Source: Strongyloides papillosus (Eukaryota; Nematoda; Chromadorea; Rhabditida; Strongyloididae). From it: 64,000 nucleotides of DNA. A model generated the notes under the pieces. That model made no database searches. It saw only the letters and a list, made by a program, of their open reading frames with translations, and was not told the DNA's origin. A program made the translations under genes and the position numbers. Of the stretch, positions 23,251 to 37,932 are shown piece by piece (the stretch's first letter is position 1; each line of letters begins with the position of its first letter). The stretch spans positions 1-64,000 of the forward strand of contig SRSI01000076.1 in NCBI GenBank assembly GCA_005656395.1. Reading direction: 5' to 3'.

Positions 23251-23588
23251 ATATATAATATAAAGTAACTTTATTCCATATTGTTGTATATTATAGTGTT
23301 AAAACAGGTGTCGAAAAATGCAAAATAGCCGAGTCAACTTGTTGTCTCTCTCCATACTAACGAGTGGTGACCTGACGTGTCGCCAAAACAAATTACGTTA
23401 TTTTATGTAAGTAGCAAAAAAATCTCATAATAGATTTATTTAAGATTTAATATTTTATGAGACATGAATATAATTATAAAGTTAAACGTTTTATTAGTTA
23501 TGAAACGACAAAGTCTTTAAAAATAAGAGGTACTTTTATATTTTAAACTGATTTTTATAAAGAAAATTATTTTGAAAAAAAAGGACAA

Positions 23589-23660
23589 TGCCGCATACAG
23601 GGTTTGAACCTGTGACCTTCTCTTTACGAGAGAGACGCTCTGCCACTGAGCTAAGACGGC
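23589..23660 (-). tRNA. tRNA-Thr (CGT)
   Basis: A 72-nt minus-strand cloverleaf: anticodon stem TCTCT/AGAGA with loop CTCGTAA, T stem ACAGG/CCTGT with loop TTCAAAC, variable AGGTC. The acceptor GCCGTCT/ATGCGGC has one C-T mismatch and one T-G pair. A T-run follows (A-run at 23577-23582 on plus). No transposon abuts its 5' end. Confidence 0.92.
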
Positions 23661-25190
23661 GAAACCTATTCATTTTATATTTTAACAAAGCAATATTCAA
23701 ATTTTAATTATCTTTTAAAATTTTCTTTGTCATTTTTTATATTTATAGTATTCTACAAAGTTATAAAACGTTTTTCAAATTAAATCTATTTGCAAATTTT
23801 TTTTAGATGGTATATTTAAAAAAATTTGAAAAAAAATTTTTCATGTATAATATTTTGGTTTGAAATATATTTACTTTATCTAGAAACATCAAAATAAATA
23901 AAAGACACGTATTTTATATAATTAATTACAAGATAAATCTTATAAAAATAATCACTTAGAATGTAGCCTATTACAACTTTTTAATGTAACTTACTCTTAT
24001 ACTAATTACTTTCTATTTAGGCGTCAAAAATCTTCTAACACAAGACTCATAATTTACCTAGAACTCACACTCAAATTGGAAACACAACATTAAGTAATAA
24101 TATTAAATACGATTATATAGTATTAAAGTTACAAGAAAACAGTAGTTAGTAACAATGACGATCCAGTAACTAGCATTAATTAAAATGTCAGGTAAAATAT
24201 TCTCGAATTTTTCCAAGCCTTGTATTTTTACTTTAGTATATACTGAGTAAAATATATTGTGCGGATGTTTGCGGTTGCAAATTTTTTTGCGTTTATGAAC
24301 AGATTTTTGCATTTGATAGAAATTTGACTTATTTAAATTGATATTTTTTCTATAAATAAAAAGTATCTAATTTTACAACGAAATTATAGTGATTTGCGGT
24401 TTCCAGCCACAAAATTTTTTAAGTGTACTTGTTATATTTACAATATTTGAGTTTTAATAGAAATTACGTAAGCGTTTGTATTTTTAAAAAAATCTTGAAT
24501 AAAATAATGTTCTTTTAATCAAATTTGCTTTACAAAAGGGTTATCAGATAATTTATGTTAAAAGAATATCTCTGAAACACACTTACAACAAATGTAATGT
24601 TAAAGGTAAATTATCTAAATTTAGAATAACTCTAAAACAGAGCTTTCGATATATTTTTAAGAAAGAAATAATCATTAGAGAATAATTTTGTAGTTTCGAC
24701 AACATATCAAATTTTAAATATTAAAAATTACTAAAATAGTTTAACTTATACAATTTTCTACACATTTATTGTTATAAAATATTTGACAAAGATATTGTAT
24801 AAAATATTCATTATATGGACAATTATAGTTATGTGTTAATAGCATTTGCAAGTTTAATTGACTATTTCTCTAAAAACATTTTACAGGAAGAAAAGTATAA
24901 ATGCCAGTATATTTTTCTATGTGTTTTACTGGTTATAATCAACCAGAACGTAGTCTTCACTTCAAAGTGATATTTTAAAAATCATGAGTTTGATGTGGTG
25001 AACTCTTTTTCTAAAATGTGCGTTTTGGAGAAATGCACTTCTTTTTTCAAGATGATGATTTAGTATTATTACAAAAAGTAAGAAATCACCACTTTGGGGG
25101 TGAGAATTTTGTTTTGAATGATTTGTAGTCTTCCCCACGAAGTGCATGTCTGATTTCTGGTATATGAAATGTTTTATGAAAAACGGCTTG
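23661..25190. other. AT-rich intergenic DNA
   Basis: No gene recognised. 24235-24420 has repeated TTGCGGTT and TTTTTGC motifs but no open frame or convincing inverted repeat. Confidence 0.45.
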
Positions 25191-25192
25191 GG

Positions 25193-25453
25193 GTAAACTA
25201 AACATGCGACTATTTTGTGCGATATATGTTACCGCGCGGCGTTCATTTATTGTTACCAGAATTTTTTTATTTAAAAAAAAATTTTAAATTAATTATATCA
25301 ATTGACTTTATTTTAAAGATTTTGAAAAACATTTAACTTATATACGAGAATTTATTTATGAAATTTGAATATAAACCTAAACTTTTATAAACATGCGGCG
25401 AAATTTTTCCACGCGGCAAAATGTGTCATGACACACCGTGTTGAGTTTACCCT
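25193..25453. mobile_element. small TIR element (MITE), GGGTAAACT ends
   Basis: GGGTAAACTAAACATGCG on the left, and GGGTAAACTCAACACGG when the right end is inverted. Inner CGCGCGGC and CCACGCGGC blocks also oppose each other. About 260 bp, non-coding, no clear target duplication. Confidence 0.5.
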
Positions 25454-28187
<2,734 letters not shown>

Positions 28188-28258
28188 TGCCACATGCTGG
28201 GATTGAACCAGCGACCTTCAGTTTTTAGGAACGACGCCACTACCACTGAGTCATTACT
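28188..28258 (-). pseudogene. tRNA pseudogene
   Basis: The minus strand keeps a D-arm-like GACTCAGTGGTAG, variable AAGGTC, T stem GCTGG/CCAGC with loop TTCAATC and 3' end ATGTGGCA. The 5' acceptor strand that should pair (GCCACAT) is missing and the anticodon arm does not form with T33. The identity cannot be read safely. Confidence 0.6.
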
Positions 28259-28410
28259 CAGAGGGAAAGCATAACCTCAAGGTGATGATTTCATCGATTT
28301 TTATGCATATACTAATTTATCATCTTGAGACGATGATTTTAAAAATATATACAAAAGAGGTGCTTTTCTCCAACAAAATGTCTTAGAACCTTTTTTGATG
28401 ATATTAACGG

Positions 28411-29488
28411 GGGGAACGTTACTTTACCAAAAGCTATTTTGCTTTTTTTTCGTGACGAGACCATCATAAAATTTTAGTCAGAAAATATATGTATGAAAAA
28501 ATAACATATAATAAATATGTATAGTAAGATAACTTATCTTACGATGAAAAACAAAATACCAAAATTAGTGAAAACAAGGTGTAATCAAATTTATATATTT
28601 TAAGTTATATTATATATTACATGTTAAAAGTTAATTTGATTATAATATTTATGGTATTTATATTGTAGGCATCTAAACAATTAAATAAAATTTTAATGTA
28701 TTAATTAATTTGAAATAGTAACTGATTTCATTCAAGACTAATAAGACAATTTTGAAAAATATGCATTTTGTTTTTATAGAAAAAGAAATTCTTCTGTTCT
28801 AGAATAAATGCACATTTACTAAGCATAAAAATAATATCAGTTATAATCAAACTAACAAATAACGTTATTATTTTGTAAAATACATAATTTTTCGATGCTG
28901 GATTTTAAGACTCGCTTTTAGAAATTAAATATTAAAATTCAAACTTTATAGAATTGTAAAATAATTTACTTAATTTTCAATTGCATTATAAATTGTATAA
29001 AGAAAATTTGTAAAACAATTACTATAGTTCAAGATATACATAGTACATTAAATAATGAACTATAATATTGTAGAATATTAATAGTAAAGTAAATTAATCA
29101 ATTCTAAATTAGATTAATATCTTTATTTACCAAATACCATTCAATTTTTCAAAAAATTACTTTTACATCTTGATTTCAGAATTTTTTTATAAAAAGTTCT
29201 ACATGACTAGATGTTTTTTGCAAAATTGTAGCAGAAGGAATTTTTTTTACTGTAAATGCTACAAAATACATTTAAATGTGTATATTCGTGTATATTTATT
29301 ATTAAAGTATTATTTTATCGCTGAAGAAGTAGCTAAATAGGAATTTAGTGAAGTGGACTTTTTTTCTAAACATTTTCTCTTCCCGCTAAAATTTTTTTCA
29401 TGGTATGAACCCGGAAAAAAAGCAAAATAGCTTTTACACATATAGTGAAATCTACATAGTAGTTTCTTGGTGAAGTAACGTGTCGCTG
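28411..29488. mobile_element. possible relative of the USP-bearing TIR element
   Basis: The left end (GAACGTTACTTTACC..AGCTATTTTGC) and inverted right end (AGCGACACGTTACTTCACC..AGCTATTTTGC) share the CTATTTTGC block and the GCGACACGT end of the element at 21284. No coding frame inside. TTAA occurs at 28404 and at 29524 just after GGGTGCGAAAGAG, so a wider element with piggyBac-like TTAA borders (28408-29523) is an alternative. Confidence 0.45.
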
Positions 29489-29529
29489 TAATTCAAAGAG
29501 AAAAATCTCCGGGTGCGAAAGAGTTAAAA

Positions 29530-30548
29530 ATAATTAGAATTCTGGATATAATTGTAATTAAAAATTTTAAACAATGATTACATATATTGATTTAAATATC
29601 GATTAGTTTCTGCACAGAGCATTTATAAAACCGATATTTATTGCTGGTAGAATAAATATAATTTAAAAAAATTTACTAAAAATAAAATAATAATTTTTAA
29701 CAAATTCTTTTTATATAGCTTTATCTGTGTTTTATACAAAAAATAGTTTTTTTATTAAGATAAAAAACTTGTCATAAAGTTTTTTTAAATGTATAGTCTA
29801 ATAAACAATTTTATTTGATCTTTTTTCGTAAAAAATATATTATTCGGATCATATTATTTTTAAATATTAGAGTATGAATACTTGTAACGGTTTTGGTATA
29901 ATATGAAGAATATGATAACCATATGAAGACATTTTGCAATGTTTTTTTATAATAAAATTATTAAAATGGTTTAAAGCAAATGGTTCCCCACATTCAACTT
30001 CAATGCATTGCTAACAACAATAGTTTGTTTTTGGTTGAAAAAATTGCACATACTAGTTCACAAGCTGATTTATATTTTGTGTAAATCATATTTTTTAGAC
30101 AACTTTGTGTAGTTTTAGATTCAAATGTTATTTCAACTGAACATTATATAGAAAATACGAATTCGGTAATAGCTTCGTTACAAACAGAAGTTTTATCCCA
30201 TTAACAACCTACAACAAATTGTTTGTACGTTTTTCTGACAATTTGAAATAATAAGAGGATGTATGTAAGAAGCAGATCCACAATCTTTGTAATGTTTGTT
30301 TTCTGATATTTGGTTGTAGTTATTGCTAATTGTGTTTATATTTGTTTCAAAGTAATTTTAATGTCACATTTGTATTCTAAGATTGAATAAAGTTATTAAT
30401 AAAATTTCTAGATAGTTTTGTATAGGACATAATATATGTGATGTTTGAAATTATGAACATAAATGCTATTGGTAAATTAAGTATTTAAATGTAGTATAAA
30501 AGATGAAAACACAAAGTTTTGACATTTTTTTTCGAATGTATTAGAAAT
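29530..30548. other. AT-rich intergenic DNA
   Basis: No gene or clear repeat recognised. Confidence 0.5.
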
Positions 30549-31861
30549 CGCGCCACTATATGTATTATTGTGCGCCACCTTAAATGTATACAAAATCGCC
30601 ACTATATGCATTATTTGCGCCACTTCAAAAAAATTCAATCAAAAATTTATTTAATAAATAAAAAAATATAAATATTATAATAATCTAATAATTAATTTTC
30701 CAATGCATATCCCATATTTTTTCTTTTTTTTCCTTACTTTTAATGGTTTTGAGATAAATTTATGAGGTATATCATCAAAAGTATATTTTATGTGAGCACA
30801 TTGAATACCATTAACCATACAAGTACACATTGTGCCATCATTTAAATATTCTATTGAAATCAATTTCTGAAAATCTTGAATTGTAGACCATGATTTGCTT
30901 CTACATGCATTTAACACATTTTAAAACTCTTCATTTGTAATACTACTTCCTATAGCAACACATCTATAGGGACCTGAACGAATTATAGGAATATTTAATG
31001 TTTTTAGCTCAAAAGCTTCTTTGTATATTTTTCCAGTAATTTAATTAAATTCATCATCATCACTTTCTAATATTTTTATATTAGCATAAATTATTAACTC
31101 TACAACTCCTCCAAAATATCCTTCAAGATTTTTTGATCTTCTATTAAAAATACACTAAAAAATAATACAAATTATGCTTTCATGACTTACTTTTATACTT
31201 CTATTATATGATTCTGAATGATTATTTGTTTTAACTAATGGTCCGTACCAATGTTTATGTGTGTTTATGTAAAGATTTTCAAAATATTCTTGAAATTCAC
31301 TATCTTCAGCTTCATTTAAATAACTTTTTTTTGCAACTTCCCATAATGCATTAAACAAATTTTCATCAAAACTATAGCTAAGTATCCTGATAAGATTATT
31401 ATATTTTGAATTTTTGAATTTTCTGTCAACACTTTGTGATACATGAAAAAAAAACATTTTCTTTATATATTACCATAAAAATTTTTAACAGCACATGTAA
31501 AAGCTAATGAACAATCTCCTATTACTTGTTTTGGTAAAATTCCATGATTTTGAGTGTATTAAGCATATTTTCAATAGTTTTTGCGTCTTCTTTAGTTGAT
31601 ATTCCAATAGCAATTGGAACAAAATGATTTTTTCTACTAACATATCCAAATATATGACAAATTGACTTAATTTTTCCAAGTTTATATGTTCCATCCCAAT
31701 GAAGTGTTGAACCATTTTTTTTGAAAGATTCAAGAAGACTATCAGTGGATAACAATAGAGAAAATCCACCATAATTTGATTCTATATCAATGTCATCATA
31801 AATGACTTAAACTTTATTTTCTTGTTTAATTTTTTCAATTATATCTCTTACATGATCAGTA

Positions 31862-33922
31862 CCCGATTTTACATGAACATGTTACAGCTAGCTAAAAAGC
31901 TGTATACATGTAATTTATAAGCTATAATCTGTTTACAGGTAATTTTTTGTTGACTATAAGATAGAAGCTATTTATAAAGCTATGAAATAAGAATATTACC
32001 TGTATCCAGATTGTATACCAAAAAACTATAAACACTCAATGATATATAAGTTATATATATTTTTGAGGTCAGAATATAAATAATAGCTACTAGCGCGGTA
32101 CTTTTTTTGATTGCTTGAGTCATCAAATATAAATAAAAAGTATTCAAGAAAAAACACGCGCTTTCTTTACTTCACTTTTCTTTTATATTATGTTTAAATT
32201 TATTTTAAATTATTTGAAAGTTTATTTTTATATCTTATCTATATTTTTGTTTATTTTTATATTTTTATTTTATCTTTATTTTTAGATTGTATACTTTTTA
32301 ATATTGGCGAAAAAAATGAGTGAAGACTCAAATGTTAAAAGAAGCGCGGAGAATCATGGTGAAAGAAATGTGAAGGATATTGATGATGGAAATATGATGG
32401 ACAATGGTGGAAGTAACATTGTGGGCACTAAAGGAAAGGAAAATTTTGCAACTGGTGGTAGGTTTTGAGTAATAATTATCATTAATAATGTTTTTTTGTA
32501 AGGTGTTATGCCTAATGATGAAGATGATTCCCATAGCTTTGAAGATATACCTAAAAAGAGATTTGCTGGACCAATAATGATGGAACGTGAAAGGCCAGAA
32601 TTTATGTACAATGATGGATTTATGGCTCAATTTCCAAGACCAAGTAAGTTTAAAAAATTCAATGAATGTTTTTATATTCCAGTAGCGTTATATGATGGAA
32701 TTTCGCAAGGAAGTTTCTCGAGAAATTTAAGTCATTGCAGTTCTGGGCTATTTTCAAAGACTAGTCAGTGTGCATTGTGTGTGGGAGTCAAAGAACAAGT
32801 AAAAGAAATGGAGGGAATGTTTGACAGGCGTTTTGCTCAAATAGTAGAAATGATAAAAACATTGGAGAGAAAAATATGTAGTAGTAATACAGTGAAAGCA
32901 ACAAGGCCTAGATCTGTAAAAACTGTTGGTACATGGAAGGTTAACGTAGGGGATAATGAATATTGCATTGAAGATGTTACAAAGGAAATGGTTTTGGAAG
33001 AATTGAAGGCAATAAGGGAAGATATGAAGAAAGTGAGTTTTATTTGCTTATTTATAATCCATTTTAACTTAGGAACTCTTGCTCATCTCAGAAAAAATTT
33101 GTAACAAAAAGCGATGGAGACTTCATTGACAGATACTTGGATGTTGATATTTTGGAGTCTCTAAATTACCCACAATTATTTGGAAGGCAAATTGCTGATA
33201 TTTTACTAAGTAAGGATCAGCAAATCTGTTACAAGTTTTCTGTTGGATCAGTAAAGAATAGTGATAGGCTATCGATGGATAAGAAGTTGAGGGGAAGAAT
33301 ATACAGTTAGTTTATTTTGCATAAATTGTTTTATTATTTTTTGTTTTAGATTTGTATCTTTATGCTGGTGCCGGGTTAATCATAGAGGGTTTGAGGGAAG
33401 ACTACTTTCAGGCACTATATGAAGGAGTTAATAGAAGAGTGTCATTAGTATGCAGGGGAAGTGGTGGGAAATTTTATTTCAACAAACAATTGAAGAAAAC
33501 ATTGTTGGAAAATAATAAAAACTTGAAGGTTCGTGAAGGCAAATTAACGGAGATAAAGAGGAAATCTCGTAAAAGACGGGCAATCGATGGATATTCTGAT
33601 AGGCACAATATTAGAAATATCAATAAATGACTTTTTTATTTTAAAATTTTTTTATTTGCAAATCTGTTTTAGATAAAAACTTTATTCTAGTTCTATTCTA
33701 ATTAAAAATACACTTAATTATATTAAGATTGTATATTGATTTACTATCAAATCTATGAACGTATAGAAAATAGTATGGACACATTATTAAACTATATATA
33801 GACTATATTTCGTAAAAATACTTTGTAAACATTTAGTCTATACAGGCATTTAGTTTCCACACTAAACTTAACTGTAAAATACCTAAATCTAGTCTAGGAA
33901 AATCGAAATTTGTAAAACCGGG
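31862..33922 (+). mobile_element. TA-flanked TIR element carrying a four-exon gene (2061 bp)
   Basis: Starts CCCGATTTTACATG and ends, inverted, CCCGGTTTTACAAA, with TA at 31860 and 33923. The MULE coding sequence resumes on each side, so this is a clean insertion. The ends resemble those of the element at 47021-48523 (CCCGGTTTAACG), and both have AGCTGTATAC-like repeats inside the left end. TA duplication suggests Tc1/mariner-type transposition. No DDE transposase is visible. Confidence 0.8.
32316..33630 (+). CDS. unknown protein encoded inside a TA-flanked transposon
   Basis: Four exons (32316-32457, 32503-33032, 33092-33305, 33350-33630) with GT..AG introns of 45, 59 and 44 bp give an uninterrupted 388-residue frame. 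Residues 1-60 are polar and acidic. A C-x2-C pair (QCALCVG) precedes a coiled segment (VKEQVKEMEGMFDRRF). Later come TWKVNVGDNEYCIEDVTKE and a helical stretch (MVLEELKAIREDMKK). The third exon (LNYPQLFGRQIADILLSKD) and start of the fourth resemble, weakly, a BEN-type DNA-binding domain. The C terminus is very basic (KRKSRKRR), a likely nuclear signal. No transposase motifs seen. Intact splice sites and frame suggest the gene is functional or very young, unlike the dead MULE around it. Function unknown. Confidence 0.65.
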
Positions 33923-34564
33923 TAGAATTTGTGTCGTTTTTATTGTTGGTATAACATATATTTCTTATTTATTGTAATGACAAGTTTAACGTAAATTGTT
34001 GCTAAAAGTAAAAAACAATACCAAAATATTTGTTTGTTAACTTACAGAACGAAGAAAAACTTCAATTTGTGAAGGTGTTGCATTTGTAGAATACATGTCC
34101 AATACTACTTTTTTAGTTTGCTCGTCAATAGTAAATTTCTTAGATTCAAAGCAACTTTCATTATGACTAACGTCTAAAAAACATTATCAAACAGCCTTTT
34201 AAAAGTTACTATTTGATGATATATTATATATATATGTTAGCAGTAGGGATGAAAGTAGTACGAAAACGCCCTTTACAATTTTCTTTTTTACATACATAAT
34301 AACAGAATTCACCTTTTGTTGTTTTTTTCCTCATACTTTCTGAAGCGATTTTATTTTCATACTCCTCTTTATTAATTGTGGAAAAGTAAAGAAAAAATGA
34401 TGACTGTTTGCCCGTCATATTGAAAAAAAAATGAAAGACATTGTTATTGGTATCATATATCTATATTATATTGCTTTAAAAATAATTACAATTTTAGATT
34501 TTTTCTTTATGCAAATTGACGTTCATGTTATATATAGTGGCGTTTTTCATGTATATAGTGGCGG

Positions 34565-36364
34565 ACAAAATGTACATTTTTTTTTCAGAATGGTTTATCT
34601 GGTTAATAAGCGAAATTCAAATTATACGGCTTACAAATTAGAAAATTAATAAAACGTGTAATTTTAGAATTAACCACAGAATGATATACATAAAGTAAAA
34701 AATCTCATCTATCTTTATTGTTTGATTTAATAAAAATCCAAAGTACTTTTTATGTTTATTTAGTTTTAGGAATGAATTTTTATAGCACCATTTATTGTTA
34801 CTATAAAATAAGTTGTTTATGGTCCTATACATGATTAACTGAAGCAACTATACAGAAGCAAAATTGTTAATAAATTTCTTAGTCACTGTGTTTTAAAAAG
34901 AGCTATTACTTTGCAATATATTTTATGAAATAGATCTTTAAATAACATTTTGAAAAATTATATATTTTGTATATTCATATAAATCAATTTATTGCTGAAA
35001 ACTTTAAAAATGATTTTGATTGAATAAAAGTAGTAAATTTTGTTTAATTATTTTATTAGTGCAAAAATGTTGTTGTAGACATTAAAATATATTTAGAAAG
35101 ATTTAAAATAATGGTAATTATATAAGATAATATTTTTTAATCAATAATTTTTTTACTCAATTTTTTTAAAAATTAATTTTAGAAAAATTGCTATAAACAG
35201 ACAAATTATTAAGCATTATTTTTGTGTAAAATGATAGATATTAAAACACTAATGATGGCACCATTTTTATAAAAATTGACAGAATATTTTATAATTAAAA
35301 AGTTTTCAACGTGTTCATTGCTTATTTTTTTGTATATAAAACTCTATTGAAAGTAAAAAAAAGTACATTTATAATAAAAATTGAACTTTTGTGTTAGCTA
35401 TGTGCTTTTTTTATATAACTTTATATTATCAACTGATTATATCAATCTTTGTTTTCAATTTATTCCTAAACTAAGTTGTTTTTATATAATATTCTTATTA
35501 GTTTATATAGCACATAAAATGTTTATAGAATTATTAGATCATATTTACTCGTAAATATAAATTATTTCCACTTTTATCAGCTAGATAAATTTTAAAAGTT
35601 GATATACTTGAAATTATTTAAATATCGGAAGCATTCAAATTTTATAATATGAAAAAATGTTGTAATTGTTCTTGACATGCCCTACATGATAATTTCGAAA
35701 AATAATTTTTGTTAGAAAAAATTTTTTGAAATTAAAAGTCATTTAATTTAAAATGTCATTTTAATTTAAAATAAAAAATTTTAAAATCATTTTTAGAAGT
35801 AGTAAAAAAAATTCATTAAAAAAATACTTAAATTAAAAAAATTATTATTCTAACTTTTGTTTTAAATAACAAAAAACATTAGAAATCATAGAGTTTTTAT
35901 CATATTTAGAGATTAATATTTTTTATCGTTTAAAAGAAAAAAAATTAAGTCTTTTTAATAAAATAAAAATATTTTAATGTTACGATATAAATAATAAACT
36001 GTTTTTGCTGAAGACAAATAACTTGAATATATATAGTTGGAACTTATCCTTTAAGTATATTAAAATTTAATTTTATTGCTGTTTCAATTAAAATAATAAT
36101 GAATTGAATTCAGAAAGATGGCATATTTTGTAATTTTTAAATTTGAAATATAAAGTAACGTCATATACTACTATTGTTATTTATCATGTTTAAAACATGA
36201 TTTCTGTAGTATTAATAAACAAAAAATCAAACATAATTTTTCAACATCAAAAATTAATTTTTGAAACTGTTTATTGTATTATTGATATTATACATAACTA
36301 TTGTTTGTAATAAATCCTATAAATACTAAAAAAATTTCATACTATAATACATCAATTCATCATA
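34565..36364. other. AT-rich intergenic DNA upstream of the astacin-like gene
   Basis: No gene or clear repeat recognised in 1.8 kb. Confidence 0.5.
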
Positions 36365-37524
36365 ATGAAACAATTATTCCTTATTTTATTCTTTGCTTTA
36401 TTTTACATCATACAAAATGTAGGTTTTCAATATTAAAATTAATATTTTTTAAGACAATTGAAGCAAAATCATCAAAACCCAGTAAAAAGCCTTCAAAAAA
36501 TCAACAACTACCAGCTTATGTTAAATGTTCACCAGTTAAATATTATCTTCAAGATGATGATATAATCTACTATGCTAAATCTGCTATCGAATTTATAGAG
36601 CATAACACATTTTTAAAGTTTTCGGAACAAAAAAAGAAAATTAACGGTGTAGGCATAAATTTTTACTATAATAATAAGGAAGATAAAGTAGAGCTATCAT
36701 ATGACAGTAAAAAACCTACAATTGTTAATTTGACAAAAAATACTTATAATTCTAAATATTTGGCAAAATTCTATGTTGGCTATGCTTTAGGATTAATCCC
36801 AGAAATTGCACGAAAAGATAGAGATGCTAACGTCGAAATTTTTCCAAAAAATATTTTAGCTAAATATAAGGCATTTTATGATAAAAAAAAAGAATATCCC
36901 AAATCTTACTATAACACAGATTTTGACTATTCATCAATGATGATGTTTAATTCTTCTTTTGGAAGTATTGAAAAGGGAAAGCGTACGTTTAGATCAAAAT
37001 TTGATTCATTTTATGAAAAACAAATCGGCGGATTAGGCTTATATTCTTTCAATGATTATAAACGTTTAAATGTTTTGTACTGTAAAGATCAATGCAAACA
37101 AGCACCAAAATGCCAAAATAAGGGCTATTATGGTAACAATTGTAAGACATGCAAATGTGTCTATCCTTTTGCAGGAGAATCTTGTAAATCTTATGCTAAA
37201 AAAATTGGAACTTGTGAAGAATCATTCTTAAAAGCATCCTCAAAACCAAAAACTAAAACATTTAAAAAATATACAGGAGAATGCTACTATATTATAGAAG
37301 CAAAAAATAATAGAAAGAAAGTAAAATTAACTATTGTAAACTTTAAAGGTGTTGGTCAATATAAACTCGAAGTCAAATATCGTAATGACAAAGGTGCAGC
37401 TGGATTACTCATAACCCGTGATGTCAAAAATATTGTGTTCCCTTCATTATCTAGTAGTGTAATAGTAACTTATCATATCTACAATACCAGTAATGCGTTG
37501 ACAATAAAATATCAAGCTAAGTAA
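36365..37524 (+). CDS. astacin-family protein with a destroyed zinc site (pseudo-protease)
   Basis: Two exons (36365-36418 and 36454-37524) joined by a 35-bp GT..AG intron give 374 residues. The spliced start is preferred because exon 1 encodes a clear signal peptide (MKQLFLILFFALFYI); reading through the intron gives none. An astacin catalytic domain spans about 40-228, an EGF-like module 228-262 (CKDQC..CKTCKC..C) and a CUB domain about 272-374. The zinc motif HExxHxxGxxHE is replaced by FYVGYALGLIPE at 124-135: the three His are Phe124, Tyr128 and Pro134, and the catalytic Glu is Tyr125, while Gly127, Ala-Leu-Gly and Arg138 remain. The Met-turn SxMHY is SMMMF at 179-183. Hydrolysis is not expected; a secreted binding, decoy or inhibitory role is inference. 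Astacins are strongly expanded in Strongyloides. Confidence 0.88.
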
Positions 37525-37800
37525 AAAAATACTAAATTTACCTTTAAATAATTTAAAAATTTTACTACCCTTTTGAACATAAAATATAATATTTTATTTC
37601 TTTATTATTATTTTGTTCATATGAAAAAAAATTAAACTACAGCAGAGTAAAATAATTTGCAACTTTGATATCTTCAGTAGGTATAATAAGTTTAATTAAT
37701 ATAATCAGCATTGTAGACACTTCTAAATTTCAACTTTGATCAAGATAAGAAAAGTTTTAATCATAACATGTATAAGATATGAATTAACTTAAATATGACT
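37525..37800. other. 3' flank of the astacin-like gene
   Basis: AT-rich, probably 3' UTR. No canonical AATAAA close to the stop. Confidence 0.4.
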
Positions 37801-37932
37801 GCTGCGGCAAACATGATGTTTGACAAAAAAATAACTATTATATATATAACATGTCTTTATTGTGTCTTTAGTTCTTTTAATATAAACTTTATAAATTACT
37901 CATTATTATTTATAAGGTGTTGTAAACACCAC
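37801..37932. repeat. dispersed repeat bounded by two palindromes, copy 1
   Basis: Begins GCTGCGGCAAACATGATGTT (palindrome CAAACATGATGTTTG) and ends GGTGTTGTAAACACC. About 80 percent alike to 40480-40614, same orientation. Not coding. Confidence 0.7.

Larger units (their letters stand above)
21284..23384. mobile_element. TIR element carrying a ubiquitin-protease fragment (~2.1 kb)
   Basis: The left end begins GGCGGCCCGTCAGCTCACC and the right end, inverted, GGCGACACGTCAGGTCACC; both have a GGCTATTTTGCATTTTTCGA block further in. A perfect 20-bp direct repeat flanks it (21264-21283 and 23385-23404). If TTTT/AAAA belongs to the inverted repeat, the true target duplication is 12 bp. It encloses the minus-strand USP-like frame at 21836-22450 and a tandem array at 22875-23250. 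A related element may lie at 28411-29488. The duplication is longer than usual for most DNA transposons; MULE-type (8-11 bp) is nearest. Superfamily unassigned. Confidence 0.75.
30675..34418 (-). pseudogene. MULE transposase, broken
   Basis: Read from 34418 downward. First comes a FLYWCH-type zinc finger (ending CKKENCKGRFRTTF). Next is a helical region near 34130 (FTIDEQTKKVVLDMYSTN). After the 2061-bp insertion comes the DDE core: LHWDGTYKLGKI near 31690, GDCSLAFTCAVKNFYG near 31510, and FFFHVSQSVDRKFKN near 31450 (known to follow the second Asp in MULEs). Then TNNHSESYNRSIK near 31200, before a likely 36-bp intron, and finally a SWIM zinc finger (CTCMVNGIQCAHI) near 30810. In-frame stops (for example near 31807) and a frameshift near 31460 break it. 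Family assignment is firm; it is not functional. Confidence 0.82.
30549..34564 (-). mobile_element. decayed Mutator-like element (MULE), invaded
   Basis: Both ends carry inverted CGCCACTATAT motifs in two copies each (30549-30615 and 34528-34564). Between them the minus strand encodes a broken MULE transposase (30675-34418). A TA-flanked element (31862-33922) is inserted in the transposase region. No clear 9-11 bp target duplication was found, so the outer limits are approximate. Confidence 0.7.

Noticed and set aside
36301..36453. Unspliced upstream start for the astacin-like protein
   Set aside because: It gives no signal peptide; the alternative 18-codon exon with a GT..AG intron gives a perfect one in frame.
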